A DNA stretch of 64,000 bases from assembly GCA_018067045.1 (NCBI GenBank), contig JAGPVL010000027.1, positions 1 through 64,000 on the forward strand, in the 5' to 3' direction. The DNA comes from Gammaproteobacteria bacterium. Lineage in GTDB: Bacteria > Pseudomonadota > Gammaproteobacteria > Pseudomonadales > Alcanivoracaceae. The notes below the pieces were generated by a model, which saw only the letters and a program-made list of their open reading frames with translations, was not told the DNA's origin and did not search any database. This document shows, in pieces, positions 63,582 to 64,000 of the stretch. The position numbers were made by a program, and so were the translations under genes. Positions within the stretch are counted from its first letter, which is position 1. Each line of letters starts with the position of its first letter.

Positions 63582-64000
63582 ATGAGCGCCAATATCTGGG
63601 TCATCGATGATGACCGTTCAATTCGCTGGGTGCTGGAAAAAGCCCTCAGTCAGGAAGGATTTACGGCGCATTGCTATGAGGATGCGGATGAGGCACTGAA
63701 TCAACTGGAAGATGGCGTTACGCCCCCTGATGTGTTGATTTCAGATGTGCGTATGCCGGGCACTGACGGTTTGCGTATGTTGCGCATCTTGAATAAAAAG
63801 TATCCAGAGCTACCGGTTATTATTATGACCGCCCACTCGGATTTGGACTCGGCCGTAGCCTCGTATCAGGGCGGTGCTTTTGAATATTTGCCGAAGCCAT
63901 TTGATGTCGATGAGGCAATTGCATTAGTTAAGCGTGCGCTGCGTCATCGTGCCGAGCAAGAAGGCGGCCCGATTGATACGCCGGAAGAATTGCCGACGGA
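63582..64000 (+). CDS. ntrC: Nitrogen regulation response regulator NtrC (partial, cut by window end)
   Basis: Only the receiver domain and linker (139 codons) are in the window. The acidic pocket D-D-D and the phosphoacceptor Asp in L-I-S-D-V-R-M-P-G (about residue 54) are visible, as is the conserved Lys in the L-P-K-P-F segment. The central AAA+ domain, which activates sigma-54, and the Fis-like HTH lie beyond the window. It is the activator expected at the glnA and ntrB sites. Confidence 0.95.
   Translation, partial: MSANIWVIDDDRSIRWVLEKALSQEGFTAHCYEDADEALNQLEDGVTPPDVLISDVRMPGTDGLRMLRILNKKYPELPVIIMTAHSDLDSAVASYQGGAFEYLPKPFDVDEAIALVKRALRHRAEQEGGPIDTPEELPT

Overview
The window is a piece of a gammaproteobacterial chromosome. 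Its core gene order and content (yrfG-hslR-hslO-pckA, nudE-cysQ, yggX-mutY-asmA, hisB-H-A-F, ctpA-envC, rhodanese-grxC-secB, typA, glnA-ntrB-ntrC) fit the Pseudomonas/Cellvibrionales side of the class. The GC content is moderate and REP-type palindromes are present. A marine Spongiibacter/Zhongshania-like bacterium is my guess, but the sequence alone does not settle the genus.

Positions 1-9060 are accessory DNA downstream of pckA. They hold two integron cassette arrays, both read on the minus strand. The right array (about 8690 down to 4856) has five cassettes: a two-TM protein, a DUF4279 protein, a 1.9-kb dynamin-like GTPase, a small soluble protein with an in-frame stop, and a four-TM protein. 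The left array (about 972 down to 132) has two membrane-protein cassettes and then runs into an IS1182-like element at the window edge. Each array starts at a related leader of about 300-350 bp. Both leaders carry the same outward promoter (TTGAGA-N17-TATAAC, read on the minus strand), and their similarity stops exactly at an attI-like core site. No integron integrase gene is present. The left leader is followed by a diverged remnant of the pckA 3' end and terminator, so the 7.7 kb between the leaders is bounded by direct repeats. Between the arrays lies a non-cassette patch: a GST, an FrnE-like DsbA protein, a LysR regulator, an NTF2-like protein and a tautomerase.

Positions 9066-16275 are core chromosome: pckA, a tandem 115-bp REP array, hslO, hslR, yrfG, nudE, cysQ and an alpha/beta hydrolase. 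Positions 16281-23450 are a compact integrative element in the 3' end of tRNA-Phe(GAA). It has 17-bp att repeats, integrase arm-type repeats at both ends, a P4-type integrase, AlpA, a 951-aa primase-helicase, an iteron-like inverted repeat array that looks like a replication origin, an RHH regulator and one lipoprotein cargo gene. It resembles a phage satellite or a small replicating island.

Positions 23568-47302 are core genes for iron trafficking and DNA repair (yggX, mutY), envelope maintenance (asmA, ctpA, envC, yibQ), histidine biosynthesis, protein export and redox (secB, grxC), tRNA modification (trmL), a globin, and a CzcCBA-type metal efflux operon. Two genes here look frameshifted: a START-domain gene at 33009-33886 and a czcI-like gene at 41097-41493. 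Positions 47594-64000 hold a diguanylate cyclase, a REP-containing inverted-repeat element, a methyltransferase, typA, a three-gene ATP-grasp ligase/transglutaminase-7TM/retropepsin-like protease operon, a YejM-like sulfatase-fold protein, a PP-loop plus TusA sulfur-transfer pair, and the nitrogen-control cluster glnA-ntrB-ntrC. That cluster has a near-perfect sigma-54 promoter and NtrC palindromes; ntrC is cut by the window end.
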